Assembly: GCA_900102065.1 (NCBI GenBank)
Contig: FMVK01000013.1
Span: forward strand, 34,426 to 98,425
DNA from: Lachnospiraceae bacterium XPB1003
GTDB taxonomy: Bacteria > Bacillota > Clostridia > Lachnospirales > Lachnospiraceae
Length of the DNA stretch: 64,000 bases
Direction: 5' to 3'
The notes beneath the pieces were generated by a model. The model was not told the origin of the DNA and did not search any database. It saw only the letters and a list, made by a program, of their open reading frames with translations. How positions within the stretch are numbered: position 1 is the first letter of the stretch; each line of letters begins with the position of its first letter. A program made the position numbers and the translations under genes. Of the stretch, positions 1-8,052 are shown piece after piece.

Positions 1-491
1 AGCATCAGAAATGCTGCTATGGCAAGGGGAAATCCGTCAGTTAATGACCTCGGGACAGAAGTCAATACATCCCACTGCCAGCTGCAGCTTACAGCAATCA
101 GCAGAACCAGCCATGCACACAGTATTTTCCGTTTCTTTAATGCATAAATGGCACACATCACAAATGGACTCAGCCCCCAAACCATCGTCATAAACGGCAA
201 TGCGATATTCAGAGGGCATCCACACCAATAAAGCGGCACCGCTAACAAAGAGTCCAGCATACTGCCATAATCCTGTCCATAAAAGCATAGTTCTGGGAAA
301 TGACCATGGGCCATATGTACGGTCCCATACCACATAATAGCTTGATCATCATCAACATAAGCAAAGCAGTATCTAATACAAACGTATAAACGCCATATTA
401 AATATCCTCCCCAAGCAATAAGGTATAAAATTCTGACATACAGGTATGTCTTTTCAATCTTTTCAGTATTATTACATTCCTGTTTGTCCAT
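1..491 (-). CDS. Polytopic membrane protein, glycosyltransferase-39-like (partial, runs off left edge)
   Basis: An open frame starts at ATG 491-489 (MDKQECNN...) and stays open to base 1, so the C-terminal part is outside the window. The visible 163 residues hold a short charged N-terminus, a hydrophobic segment, then an extracytoplasmic-looking loop with VDDDQAIMWYGTVH, FYGQDYGSMLD and LLAVPL, followed by further hydrophobic helices. An acidic motif just after the first helix, then a YGQ-YG motif and LAxPL, resembles PMT/ArnT-type (GT39-like) membrane glycosyltransferases, which use lipid-linked sugar donors. That family placement is by pattern only. A GAGGG stretch lies about 10 bases before the ATG. 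A minus-strand terminator-like hairpin lies just upstream (505-533). No other gene of the pathway is visible. Confidence 0.6.
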   Translation of the reverse strand, partial: MDKQECNNTEKIEKTYLYVRILYLIAWGGYLIWRLYVCIRYCFAYVDDDQAIMWYGTVHMAHGHFPELCFYGQDYGSMLDSLLAVPLYWCGCPLNIALPFMTMVWGLSPFVMCAIYALKKRKILCAWLVLLIAVSCSWQWDVLTSVPRSLTDGFPLAIAAFLM

Positions 492-504
492 TTCGTCTGT
501 ATAC

Positions 505-533
505 CCTCAAAAACCGCACTTCGAAAAGTGCGG
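505..533 (-). terminator. Hairpin with T-tract upstream of the left-edge membrane gene
   Basis: CCGCACTT at 514-521 and AAGTGCGG at 526-533 form a perfect 8-bp stem with a CGAA loop. On the minus strand it is followed by five Ts (509-513). It lies between the left-edge membrane gene and the decayed transposase, so it may belong to the left end of the insertion sequence or act as an attenuator. Confidence 0.55.
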
Positions 534-554
534 CATTTGCTGTAAATTGTATTT

Positions 555-2181
555 ATGCAACCAAATAAAATCTTACAGGGAGATTATAATATATCTTCCC
601 TGTATCATCAAATCAAACTTCCAATCGACATAGAAATATCTATCCCGTCTGATGACCCGGTGCGTCTTTTAGGTGCCTTTGTGGAGGAATGGACCTTTCC
701 GACCTTTACGCTACCTATGAAAGGATCAGGAAAAATCAGGCTACACCACGTCAGATGCTCAAGATCATGATCTATGCCGCAATGAACCGAATTTACTCAA
801 GTCGCGACATCGAATCTTCCTGCAAAAGAGATATCAATTTCATGTATCTTCTCGAAGGTGCCCCGGCGCCGGACCATTCCACGATTGCAAGGTTTAATCG
901 CTGCATCTGTCACGGTGTTCAAAGCAGATAATGTCTGAAGTGGGAACAGTTCTCCTGGACCTTGGCGAGATTTCAGGTGAGAACATTTTTATAGACGGTA
1001 CAAAGATTGAATCCGTAGCTAATAAGTATATTTTTGTCTGGAAAAAAGCCGTATCAAAAAATATGGTCAAACTTGGTGAAAAAATCTCCATGTTCTGTGC
1101 GGAATGCGAGGAACAGTACGGCATAAAGATTGTTTATGAAGACCAGATAACACTACAGACATTAAAAAGACTGAGAAAGAAGCTATACAAACTTAAGAAG
1201 GAAGAAGACGTCAAGTTTGTATACGGAACCAGAAAAAGAAAATCCGCACTTCAGCGTTCGATAGAAACTCTTGATGCCTACATCGACAAGCTTAATGAAT
1301 ACAAAGAAAAAATCAGAATCTGCGGGAAAAGGAACAGCTATGCGAAAACCGATACCGATGCGACTTTTATGAGAATGAAGGAATGCGCCATGCTCAACGG
1401 CCAATTAAAACCGGCGTACAACCTTCAGCACGGTGTTGATTCAGAGTATGTCACATGACTTGGTATTTATTCAACCCCAACGGACACAATGACACTCATC
1501 CCCCTCTTAAAGGACATGGAAAAACACATGTCATTCAAATATAAAAACATAGTTGCTGATGCCGGTTATGAAAGCGAAGAGAATTATGTTTTCATAGAGC
1601 ATAACAATCAGGCAGGATATATAAAGCCTCAGAATTATGAATTATCAAAGACAAGAAACTATAAAAAAGACATAAGCCGACGCGAAAACATGGATTATGA
1701 TCCGCAGACGGACAGCTATACCTGTAAGAACAGAAAAAAACTGTCAGCCGTAGCGACAAGAACAGAACGGACAGCTACCGGTTACCTGCGAAAAGTCACT
1801 ATATATGAATGCAAAAACTGTCGTAACTGTCCTTACAAGAAATCCTGTATCAAAGGCAACAATTGTAAAACGCCTTTTAAAGACAGGAAGAAAAGGCTGT
1901 ACGTATCAAGAAAGATGGAAGAAAAAAAGGCGGAATGTCTTGAGCGTATACTGAGTGATTTCGGTACGCAGTTAAGATTAAACCGAAGCATACAGGCAGA
2001 AGGTTCTTTTGCAAACGTTAAGGAAGATATGAACTTCAGAAGATATCTTTACCGCGGAAAGGAAAATGTTCTGGCACAAAGTACCCTGCTTGCAATCGGC
2101 TTTGATATAAATAAACTTCATCATAAGATTATGACAGGGCGAACGGGAACGCACCTGTTTGAACTAAAGAAAGCGTCATAA
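555..2181 (+). pseudogene. IS1182-type transposase, broken by two frameshifts and one stop
   Basis: Consecutive frames together spell one DDE transposase of the IS1182 group. The first segment ends in VRLLGAFVEE. After a one-base loss near 688 it continues with DLSDLYATYERIRKN, RDINFMYLLEGA and PDHSTIARF. A second frameshift near 897-931 leads to [24 protein letters not shown] and [13 protein letters not shown]. An in-frame TGA at 1456-1458 interrupts YVT(W)LGIYSTPTDTMTL. The rest (VADAGYESEENY, a Cys-rich CKNCRNCPYKKSC segment, NRSIQAEGSFANVKEDMNFRRYLYRG) runs to the TAA at 2179-2181. The order of blocks matches the family, so this is one inactivated copy. I could not define terminal inverted repeats with confidence. 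Confidence 0.88.
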
Positions 2182-2362
2182 TTTTAGAAAATCAAAATTC
2201 AATCTGAAAAAAGATGCCAGCGATAAAATTGGTCTGTTAAGGTTTAGCCAAAAATAAGTCAGAAGTTAAAAATAATAAAAAAACTTATAAAAAGAATATA
2301 GAAAAAGGGGCTGCGCTCTGTTGAATTACTCAACTAAAGAGACATTTTTTAGTTTTACTTAA
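2182..2362. other. Non-coding stretch after the decayed transposase
   Basis: A/T-rich sequence with no convincing gene. GGGGCTGCGCTCTG at about 2308-2321 could be part of the right end of the insertion sequence, but no matching inverted copy was found at the left. AACTAAA...TTTAGTT near 2331-2355 is a weak hairpin that could end the small gene on the minus strand. Confidence 0.35.
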
Positions 2363-2590
2363 TCAGATATCATCATCGTCTATATTATTATCCTTGAATA
2401 TATTATCAAACTTACCGCTTTCAAAGAAGTCGATCTGATCGTTTATCAGTTCCTTTAGGCCATCTTCCGTTTCTGTATAATCCTTATTGCGTGAGCCTGT
2501 ATGCATGCATTCTGTTCCATCCGGACGATATATGGACAGGCTGCTTTTTCCGTATGTAACGGCAGTATATCCTCTGTATTCAACTTTCAT
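2363..2590 (-). CDS. Small hypothetical protein (75 aa)
   Basis: The protein is unrecognised. It starts at an ATG preceded by a strong GGGAGGAAT ribosome site at about 2593-2602, which supports a real gene. It is soluble and acidic, beginning MKVEYRGYTAVTYGK and ending in an Asp-rich tail (DNNIDDDDI), with no signal peptide or membrane segment. It lies inside the putative integrated element, between the decayed transposase and a frameshifted lipoprotein gene on the same strand. A short effector or immunity-like role is possible but nothing in the sequence shows it. Confidence 0.6.
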   Translation of the reverse strand: MKVEYRGYTAVTYGKSSLSIYRPDGTECMHTGSRNKDYTETEDGLKELINDQIDFFESGKFDNIFKDNNIDDDDI

Positions 2591-2631
2591 ATTATTCCTC
2601 CCGCATTAGTTGGGCTGGTGTAATATGATCC

Positions 2632-3455
2632 TTATAGCAACGTAGGTAATTTCATTTGTTCTATATTTGAAAACATCCATTTGAGATACATATGTGAAAC
2701 TATAGTATTCAGAATGTCTTCATCTATCTCACCACTCGGCGTTGCAGTATCAAATTCCAGCTTATCTGTTATTTCAATATAATAGTAATGAATCCCAGAG
2801 TGTGTCTTTTCATATACCAACTCTCCGTTTTCATCCGGGAGGAGACAATAATATGCATATCCATAAGTATCTAATTCACTAAAACCATTACCTACAAAGT
2901 CCGCCCAGTAACACTTTCCTAACTCAGGTTTTTCGACCGTGTATCTGGGAATTCCGGTAGAATCTTTCGGAGCCATACTGGTCGGCACCACATCCTCGGG
3001 GTAGAGGCTGATATAGACTCCATCTTCAGACTTTCCAAGCGTAGGGACCCTGTCAGTTATCCTTCGTACATAATATTTTTTTCATTGATCGTAAATATAA
3101 TATAGTCCAACCCACTGTCTTCTATAGTTACACCATCATCCTCTATATGGCACATATACACAGGCATACCATCTCCTCCAATCTCACTTCCATCAGCATA
3201 ATGATACATGACCTTATAGTGGTTCTTCGGTACTTCTGAGTTATCATTTTTATTATTGTCGGTTTCTGGTACTTCGGTGGTGTTACTTGCACTGTTGTCG
3301 GCTTCGTTGTTGTCAGCAACCGGAGTTTCATAGATCTCGGTCGCTTCTTTTTCGGTAGTTTCAGGTTCCTCTTCAGTCTTTGTATTTTTTCCGCATGCTG
3401 CCACTGCAAATGAAAGTAATACTGCGAAAATTGAAATTAACAGTTTTCTTTTCAT
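2632..3455 (-). pseudogene. Lipoprotein gene split by a frameshift
   Basis: The N-terminal part starts at ATG 3455 with a lipoprotein signal peptide (MKRKLLISIFAVLLSFAVAAC; lipobox AVAAC), then a Glu/Thr/Asn-rich linker and a folded-looking segment ending IIFTINEKNIMYEG at the TAA around 3057. One frame over, the reading continues without a gap through ITDRVPTLGKSEDGVYISLYPED and runs to a stop at 2632. Together they would encode a surface lipoprotein of about 274 residues with a low-complexity stalk. The C-terminal half has no start of its own with a ribosome site, so a single interrupted gene (mutation or sequence error) is the simplest reading. The family is not recognised. Confidence 0.7.
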
Positions 3456-3725
3456 TCATTGTTAAACAATATGTTTTTCTCCAGTTACGTGAGTCTTTTT
3501 GACACTAATCAAAAGACACGTAGTAAAGTTACTCCCCCTCCCCTGGTTAGCCAGCGCTAACCAGAGCTATAATTGTCTTTTTTTACTAAAATTTTCTGGA
3601 TTTTATAACTTCGCAAGCATAGAATGCGTACTCCCGCATTCATCGCTTCGCTCCCATTTAGGGTGCCCCCTGATACCCCGTTTAACCATCAAATAACATA
3701 TATATAATTGCCAGTATGTTTCGTC
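3456..3725. other. Intergenic region with a perfect inverted repeat and GC-rich palindromic patch
   Basis: CTGGTTAG (3543-3550) and CTAACCAG (3557-3564) form a perfect 8-bp inverted repeat around CCAGCG, next to a C-rich run. Further on, about 3635-3690, is a patch with CGCTTCGCTCCCATTTAGGG and GGTGCCCCCTGATACCCCG. This resembles the non-coding patches of Firmicutes mobilisable elements near transfer origins. No relaxase gene is in view, so a transfer-origin role is only a suggestion. Confidence 0.35.
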
Positions 3726-4553
3726 TCATCTTCCTACATACACTCGTTTTTTTTGCGGTTTCAATCCGCAAATAACATCCTCATATTCACTCCAAGATGA
3801 TGCGCCCACATCACTCCAAATCTCTTCTTCTGTTCGCTCCATAAATTTGCCGGCGCGATTTTTTTGATAATTTGATACATTTGATTTTTGTTCTTTCATC
3901 TCATAATTCTCGCGTACCGCCTTTATCAACCATCCCGTTTTGTTCATAATATCCACGGTCTGTGATTCAAGGATTTTCTTTGCTTTCTCAAGCCTTGTCA
4001 CATTATTCCCGGACACCCTTATCAAGGTTTTAATATCCTTTTTTGTAAGATCAGGAAACATAGCAGCGATTGTACTATACAATTCCATTTTTTCGATTTC
4101 ATATTCTTCCTCTTCGACAGGAACAACAACACTTTCACTTGTTGTTGATATATTTATATCTTTATTTTCTTTTTCTATTTTGTTATTTATTTCCGTTGGG
4201 CTGTCCGTGTCGGTAGAGCCGTGTTGGTTTAACCGTGTCGGGAAATCCGCCACGGTTGATCCCTCTGGAAAAACTTCTATTTCCGTTGTAAATCTTCCTT
4301 TTTCGCCCCTCCGCTGAGTTCTTTTTAGATATCCGCAGCTTTCCAGATTTTGCAAAGAAGATCGGATCGCATCTTTTCCATCGAGAGATATGGCGCTTAA
4401 TCCGGCTATGCTGAATTCCCAACCATCAGGAAGAGAACAAAGCATGCACAATACGCCCCTATCCCTCATTGAAAGTCTTGTGTCATGGAACATATGATTC
4501 GATACTATTGTGAAATTATTTTGTGTTCTGTTTTTAAGGATCGGCATATTCAT
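3726..4553 (-). CDS. Helix-turn-helix protein of plasmid/ICE type
   Basis: A 275-residue soluble protein. The N-terminal ~95 residues (FTIVSNHMFHDTRLSMRDRG, LPDGWEFSIAGLSAI, AIRSSLQNLESCGYLKR) look like the winged helix-turn-helix domain common in replication-initiator or accessory proteins of Firmicutes plasmids and integrative elements. A Ser/Thr/Glu-rich linker follows. The C-terminal part (MFPDLTKKDIKTLIRVSGNNV, TGWLIKAVRENYEMKE) resembles the tail of such replication proteins. It lies close to the attachment-site scar and faces away from it, which fits an element gene. Two TGTTCTAAC copies lie upstream near 4634-4652. Its exact role, replication or regulation, is not shown. Confidence 0.7.
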   Translation of the reverse strand: MNMPILKNRTQNNFTIVSNHMFHDTRLSMRDRGVLCMLCSLPDGWEFSIAGLSAISLDGKDAIRSSLQNLESCGYLKRTQRRGEKGRFTTEIEVFPEGSTVADFPTRLNQHGSTDTDSPTEINNKIEKENKDINISTTSESVVVPVEEEEYEIEKMELYSTIAAMFPDLTKKDIKTLIRVSGNNVTRLEKAKKILESQTVDIMNKTGWLIKAVRENYEMKEQKSNVSNYQKNRAGKFMERTEEEIWSDVGASSWSEYEDVICGLKPQKKRVYVGR

Positions 4554-4778
4554 TCTCCTTTATTCAAAGAGCAAAGTTTAATACAAAACAAAAACTCCAT
4601 GAATCTACTGATATGATCCACAGAGATTGTCTGTTCTAACTTTTGTTCTAACCAAAAGTCATTTTTTAAATATTTATTCCATGTTATCGAGAATTAAAAG
4701 TTGGAAATATGTTTTCAGAAAACCAATATTTAACCGGTTTTATAACTAAAAATATATTAGAATTAAAGCAAAAATGAT
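4554..4778. other. Leader region of the element HTH gene, with short direct repeats
   Basis: A/T-rich, no gene supported. Two direct copies of TGTTCTAAC lie near 4634-4652, and AAAACC...GGTTTT arms flank an A/T core near 4717-4742. Such short repeats close to an attachment site could bind the element's recombinase or regulator, but this is only suggestive. Confidence 0.35.
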
Positions 4779-4821
4779 ATTCGGGACGCAGAGGTCGCAA
4801 GTTCAAATCTTGTCGCATCGA
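4779..4821 (+). other. Attachment-site scar: 3' part of a tRNA-Pro(CGG)-like gene
   Basis: The segment reads as tRNA from the anticodon loop to the 3' end: loop with CGG, CGCAG (3' anticodon stem), AGGTC (variable loop), GCAAG-TTCAAAT-CTTGT (T stem-loop) and CGCATCG-A (acceptor 3' strand and discriminator). The 5' half of the tRNA, including the CTGCG that would pair with CGCAG, is absent upstream, so this is not a working tRNA. Duplication of exactly this part of a tRNA is the usual result of integration by a tyrosine recombinase. A terminator follows (4829-4851), as expected of the original gene's 3' flank. The element would lie to the left. Confidence 0.75.
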
Positions 4822-4825
4822 TATA

Positions 4826-5407
4826 TTACGGATCCTGTGGGTCCGTTTTTTCATTATCAGACTCATCCAGACCGTAGGCAGCTTCCTGCGCGTCAATAAA
4901 ATCCCTTATCTCTCCTCCTACATCCACCTCATCATACACCTTCTCTTCTTTCTCTCCCCAGAGGGTGTCGTACTCTTTATGCTTTTTCTTCTCCAACAGT
5001 TCTCTGGCCTGCATATTCTTGGCAACCTGATACATCTTGTCATCATATTCCATGAGTTTTTTCTCATCCGACTGAGGAACGATGTCACCGTTTGCCATAC
5101 GCCTGAATACCATCATGATCTTCCCCATATCTTTGGCATATTCTTCCATGGCATCACCCTGCTGTTCGGCCGAATTTACATTCTGAATACCCGCAACATA
5201 CTCACTGTAGTGCTCTCTCTGTTCACGAAGCTTCTCTTCCATAGCTCTGGCTTCTTCGGATATCTCAAGCGCAACACCATTTTCATCCACAGGCTTTTCA
5301 TTATGCAGCAATGCACTGACCTGTGACCTAAGTGCCGGATCATCCTGAAGTCTTTTTATTGACCTGCTGTCAAAATATGAATTTTTAGCATCAGGATTAA
5401 CCAGCAT
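4826..5407 (-). CDS. Hypothetical soluble, charged, helical protein
   Basis: The family is not recognised. ATG 5407 is chosen because GAGGAGGAC lies just before it; an upstream TTG (5428) would add seven residues but has no ribosome site. The ~193-residue product has no signal peptide or membrane span. It is rich in Glu, Lys, Met and Arg, with probable long helices (ISEEARAMEEKLREQREHYSEY; EEYAKDMGKIMMVFRRM; KNMQARELLEKKKHKEYD) and an acidic C-terminus. It is the first gene past the attachment site and probably core. An association with the envelope or flagellum cannot be shown from the sequence. Confidence 0.65.
   Translation of the reverse strand: MLVNPDAKNSYFDSRSIKRLQDDPALRSQVSALLHNEKPVDENGVALEISEEARAMEEKLREQREHYSEYVAGIQNVNSAEQQGDAMEEYAKDMGKIMMVFRRMANGDIVPQSDEKKLMEYDDKMYQVAKNMQARELLEKKKHKEYDTLWGEKEEKVYDEVDVGGEIRDFIDAQEAAYGLDESDNEKTDPQDP
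4829..4851 (+). terminator. Terminator behind the tRNA-Pro 3' fragment
   Basis: CGGATCC (4829-4835) and GGGTCCG (4839-4845) pair with one G-T wobble and are followed on the plus strand by six Ts. The hairpin overlaps the last codons of the minus-strand gene ending at 4826. Its direction fits the former tRNA gene. Confidence 0.7.
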
Positions 5408-5467
5408 ATCGTGTCCTCCTCTATCCAATGACCACTGAAATCATTCCAACAATCAATTTTAGATCGG

Positions 5468-6247
5468 TTATAAATCAGTCGCCTTTTTAACTATATATAT
5501 ATATCTTGCCATCTCTTTAGAATAATCCTCAAAGGACTTATCCGCATAATCGGTTTGTGCTACAAGCATATCATACCATTCCCCGTTTCCTTCCTTCTCG
5601 AATTCTTCCTTAAAGGAAAGCGCCGCTTCTCTTTTCCTTCGAAGAAGATCATATGATTCCCGGCTGATGTCTATGCACTCATAAGATATATTCTTTTCCG
5701 TCAGCACCTTAGCTAAAACAGAGGTTCTTTCGTTCTCTGTTTTGGGCATCACATCGCCTTCCTGATAGAATGCCATAAATACACCGGTACTTTTTAGCCA
5801 TCTCATGATCTGATCCACGAATTTTGACATATCCGGTGCGAAGTACATGGTATCGAGAGAGATAATGACATCAAACATTTCCGACTGATATTCGATCTTT
5901 CCCATCATCCCCTGACGAAAATCCGAATTATCTATGAATAATTCTCTTGCTGTTTCTATCGCCTTCCCGGAATAATCAAATCCATGAATAAAAGCGCCCG
6001 TCTTCTTCTGAACGTATCCCAGAACCTTTCCGTTCCCGCAGCCGATATCGAGAATATGTGCCTGTCCGTCTTTCGGAACATACGGGAGGATCCGATCTAT
6101 CTGACTTATATCACTGAATCCATCCTGAGAAAAATCCTCGCCGAAGGCCTTCCTGCAAAACTCTCTGAAAGCAACCGACTCCTTTGCCATCATATAAAAC
6201 TGTTCATATTCTTCATAAAAAAGAAGCTCTTTTAATTCCAATCCCAT
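5468..6247 (-). CDS. Class I SAM-dependent methyltransferase
   Basis: A 259-residue cytosolic protein with a Rossmann-fold methyltransferase core. The SAM-binding motif I is ILDIGCGNGKVLGY at about residues 65-78, followed by the acidic residue of motif II (HGFDYSGKAIETA). FDVIISLDTMYFAPDM corresponds to motif IV. An N-terminal helical extension (LKELLFYEEYEQFYMM) precedes the core. The C-terminal half (ISYECIDISRESYDLL, YSKEMARYIYIVKKA) is typical of small-molecule methyltransferases of this type in Lachnospiraceae. The substrate is unknown. It stands alone, with CGGAGAT before the ATG. Confidence 0.8.
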   Translation of the reverse strand: MGLELKELLFYEEYEQFYMMAKESVAFREFCRKAFGEDFSQDGFSDISQIDRILPYVPKDGQAHILDIGCGNGKVLGYVQKKTGAFIHGFDYSGKAIETARELFIDNSDFRQGMMGKIEYQSEMFDVIISLDTMYFAPDMSKFVDQIMRWLKSTGVFMAFYQEGDVMPKTENERTSVLAKVLTEKNISYECIDISRESYDLLRRKREAALSFKEEFEKEGNGEWYDMLVAQTDYADKSFEDYSKEMARYIYIVKKATDL

Positions 6248-6285
6248 ATCTCCGTTTATGTCTTCACTCAGGTCTGATCTTATAT

Positions 6286-6894
6286 TTACATTTTATCCTT
6301 TTCTTTGAAATGCAGGAATGACAATATGCCTATCGGAAGAAAATATAAGCACCAAATCTCCAGTGCTATCGTTCCTCCGTTTGATGAAGAGCCGCCACCT
6401 CCAATAAACATGCCTGTCATCGGAAGTATCAGGCAGCCCGGGAAAAACAGGCCATGCAAAAGCAATAATATCTTAAGCGCCTTATCTTTACCGTTTTCTG
6501 CTTTTATCGTCAGTCCGATAAAGAATGTCGAAAGCGCCATAATACCGTATCCCAGCATATCCAGATTGAACATAAGCCCCATAGAACTGTAACCCAGGAC
6601 CCGCATTGCGTCCTCTCCCAACTCCTCATTGATGACCGTTGTGCACTGAGTAAAATAAACGATCATTACCAGGGTTGCATATACTCCTGACATCACAAGT
6701 GCTGTTCTTCCCGCTGCTTTTTTATCCTCCGCGCACTCCGCATCAAATGCCGCGATCATGCAGATAAAACTTATCGACAACAATATACATACAAAATAGC
6801 TTCCATAATTAAATCCGAACAACCCGAATATCGCAAAAGCGATGACCGTTGCCGCATTGAAAAGTGAACCGATCATTCCTATCTTTCCGTTCAT
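6286..6894 (-). CDS. Hypothetical six-helix membrane protein, probably TetR-controlled
   Basis: A 202-residue protein with about six hydrophobic segments (for example NAATVIAFAIFGLFGF, YFVCILLSISFICMIAA, ALVMSGVYATLVMIVYF, IALEIWCLYFLPIGILSFL) and a Gly/Ser-rich loop (IGGGGSSSNGG). The family is not recognised. A strong ribosome site (AAGGAGGAATTAAATTA) precedes ATG 6894. The promoter (TTGACG, 16 bases, TATAAT) carries a perfect palindrome in its spacer. A TetR-family gene lies directly upstream on the same strand, so the protein is probably induced when that repressor meets its ligand. Export or stress roles are possible, but not shown. Confidence 0.7.
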   Translation of the reverse strand: MNGKIGMIGSLFNAATVIAFAIFGLFGFNYGSYFVCILLSISFICMIAAFDAECAEDKKAAGRTALVMSGVYATLVMIVYFTQCTTVINEELGEDAMRVLGYSSMGLMFNLDMLGYGIMALSTFFIGLTIKAENGKDKALKILLLLHGLFFPGCLILPMTGMFIGGGGSSSNGGTIALEIWCLYFLPIGILSFLHFKEKDKM

Positions 6895-6954
6895 TAATTT
6901 AATTCCTCCTTGATCATACCTTTTACATCTTAAACTTATTTTTTATCTGAAATC

Positions 6955-6982
6955 ATTATAGCTAATTCTAATTAGCCGTCAA
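6955..6982 (-). promoter_or_regulatory. Promoter with TetR-type operator filling the -35/-10 spacer
   Basis: On the minus strand -35 TTGACG (6977-6982) and -10 TATAAT (6955-6960) are 16 bases apart. The whole spacer, 6961-6976, is the palindrome GCTAATT-AG-AATTAGC, with 7-bp arms. Repressor binding would cover the promoter. The adjacent TetR gene (7028-7714) is the obvious candidate. Confidence 0.75.
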
Positions 6983-6989
6983 TATGTGC

Positions 6990-7020
6990 AAAAAAAACCT
7001 GCTTACAGAAAGTAAGCAGG
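6990..7020 (-). terminator. Terminator of the TetR gene
   Basis: CCTGCTTAC and GTAAGCAGG (6998-7020) form a perfect 9-bp stem with an AGAAA loop, followed on the minus strand by eight Ts (6990-6997). It separates the TetR gene from the promoter of the membrane gene at 6894. Confidence 0.85.
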
Positions 7021-7027
7021 CAACAGA

Positions 7028-7714
7028 TCATTTTGCAGAGCGCTTCTTAACTGTTCCGGCCGTCCCGGCTGTTCCGGTATGCCGACGCGCGCCGGACGGA
7101 TTTCCCGAGCTTAAGTGCCGGAGCACAACGTCCTTAGGTACGCCTAATGACACAAGACGCAAGACACCGAATTCTTCCTGCATCTTATGAAAATATTTAC
7201 GGGTTCCCGCGATAGAACCGTTGAATATCAGTGTGGAAAGCCCCTGTGTATATACGATACAGTCACGTATAAATGAAGCTGCCATTTCCTCAGTTACATT
7301 ATAGTCGGCAAATTCCTGTGAAATAGCCTTTTTCAGGTCCCCATATGTAGGGATCATTGTATTTTTTACCTTCGGGACCTTTGTAAATCTTATAAATTCC
7401 GAAATATTAGGCTCATCAAAAACAAAATCCACGGATTTCTTTCCCACTAAAGCCAGTGCTGCGCTTGGCAATATGGAACCATCTCCGTTTATAATATGCT
7501 CCGCTATCTTGGAGTTCATATATGTCGTCGCCTTAACGAGCAATTCCGAGCGAAGTCCGTCCATGCTTCCGAACTGCCAGGATATAGGTTGTGTGGACAT
7601 CCTGAGTTCTCTGGCTATCCTGCTAATATTGACAGCATTGCATCCCTCATTCCGAAGGAGCTCAAATGATTTTTCGAGTATTTCTTCTTTTGTGATCAGA
7701 TTCTTGCGTCCCAT
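7028..7714 (-). CDS. TetR/AcrR-family transcriptional regulator
   Basis: A 228-residue regulator. Residues ~8-50 (ITKEEILEKSFELLRNEGCNAVN, ISRIARELRMSTQPISWQFGSMDGLRSELL) are the TetR DNA-binding domain with its helix-turn-helix. The rest is helical ligand domain with FIRFTKVPKVKN and FIRDCIVYTQGLSTLIF. The C-terminus is a Gly/Thr/Lys-rich tail (GTAGTAGTVKKRSAK) of unusual, low-complexity composition. It lies directly upstream of the six-helix membrane gene, whose promoter contains a perfect palindrome, so it probably represses that gene. A dedicated terminator follows it. Confidence 0.85.
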   Translation of the reverse strand: MGRKNLITKEEILEKSFELLRNEGCNAVNISRIARELRMSTQPISWQFGSMDGLRSELLVKATTYMNSKIAEHIINGDGSILPSAALALVGKKSVDFVFDEPNISEFIRFTKVPKVKNTMIPTYGDLKKAISQEFADYNVTEEMAASFIRDCIVYTQGLSTLIFNGSIAGTRKYFHKMQEEFGVLRLVSLGVPKDVVLRHLSSGNPSGARRHTGTAGTAGTVKKRSAK

Positions 7715-8052
7715 TTTCAGCTTCCTTATCTCTCAAGTTATATTTCCGACTGTCCAAATCCAGCAACTCCCAAAAACCCCGAAAATACACCCGTCTCTGA
7801 ACCCTCACCCATATTACACTATTTTGACAATATATTTAACTCTCTGTGATGAATTCATTCATATTTTCCGGAACGGAGTTGCATTTATATAAACTCTTTA
7901 TATATTAGTTTTTTGCCTCCTCATTGTCAAGAATAACTGCCTTATAACAGCTTTAAGATCAGCGTCTCGTAAATTGACATCCGCTATATTGCTGTTTTAA
8001 GAATTATGTTATAATTGAAGATATTTTGATCGATCTGCTGAGGGAGAGAGCA
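7715..8052. promoter_or_regulatory. Divergent intergenic region between TetR and the LacI/GGDEF gene
   Basis: No gene is supported in these ~340 bases. On the plus strand TATAAT at 8010-8015 with TTGCTG at 7989-7994 (15-base spacer) is a weak promoter candidate for the gene at 8053. TTGACA also occurs at 7974-7979. No clear promoter for the TetR gene was identified. Confidence 0.35.

Larger units (their letters stand above)
1..4821. mobile_element. Probable end of an integrated element (tRNA-Pro site)
   Basis: The right boundary is the tRNA 3'-end duplication at 4779-4821. The left boundary is outside the window. The content (decayed transposase, frameshifted lipoprotein, plasmid/ICE-type HTH protein, unrecognised small genes) differs from the core genes that begin at 4826. 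No integrase or relaxase is in view, so the element may be a remnant. Confidence 0.5.

Noticed and set aside
505..2330. Terminal inverted repeats for the IS1182-type copy
   Set aside because: The 514-533 hairpin and the GGGGCTGCGCTCTG patch near 2308 do not match each other, so ends cannot be set.
4684..4896. Open frame on the minus strand containing RQDLNLRPLRPE
   Set aside because: This motif is a known artefact of translating the reverse strand of tRNA genes, and the segment covers the tRNA-Pro fragment. No ribosome site or other support.
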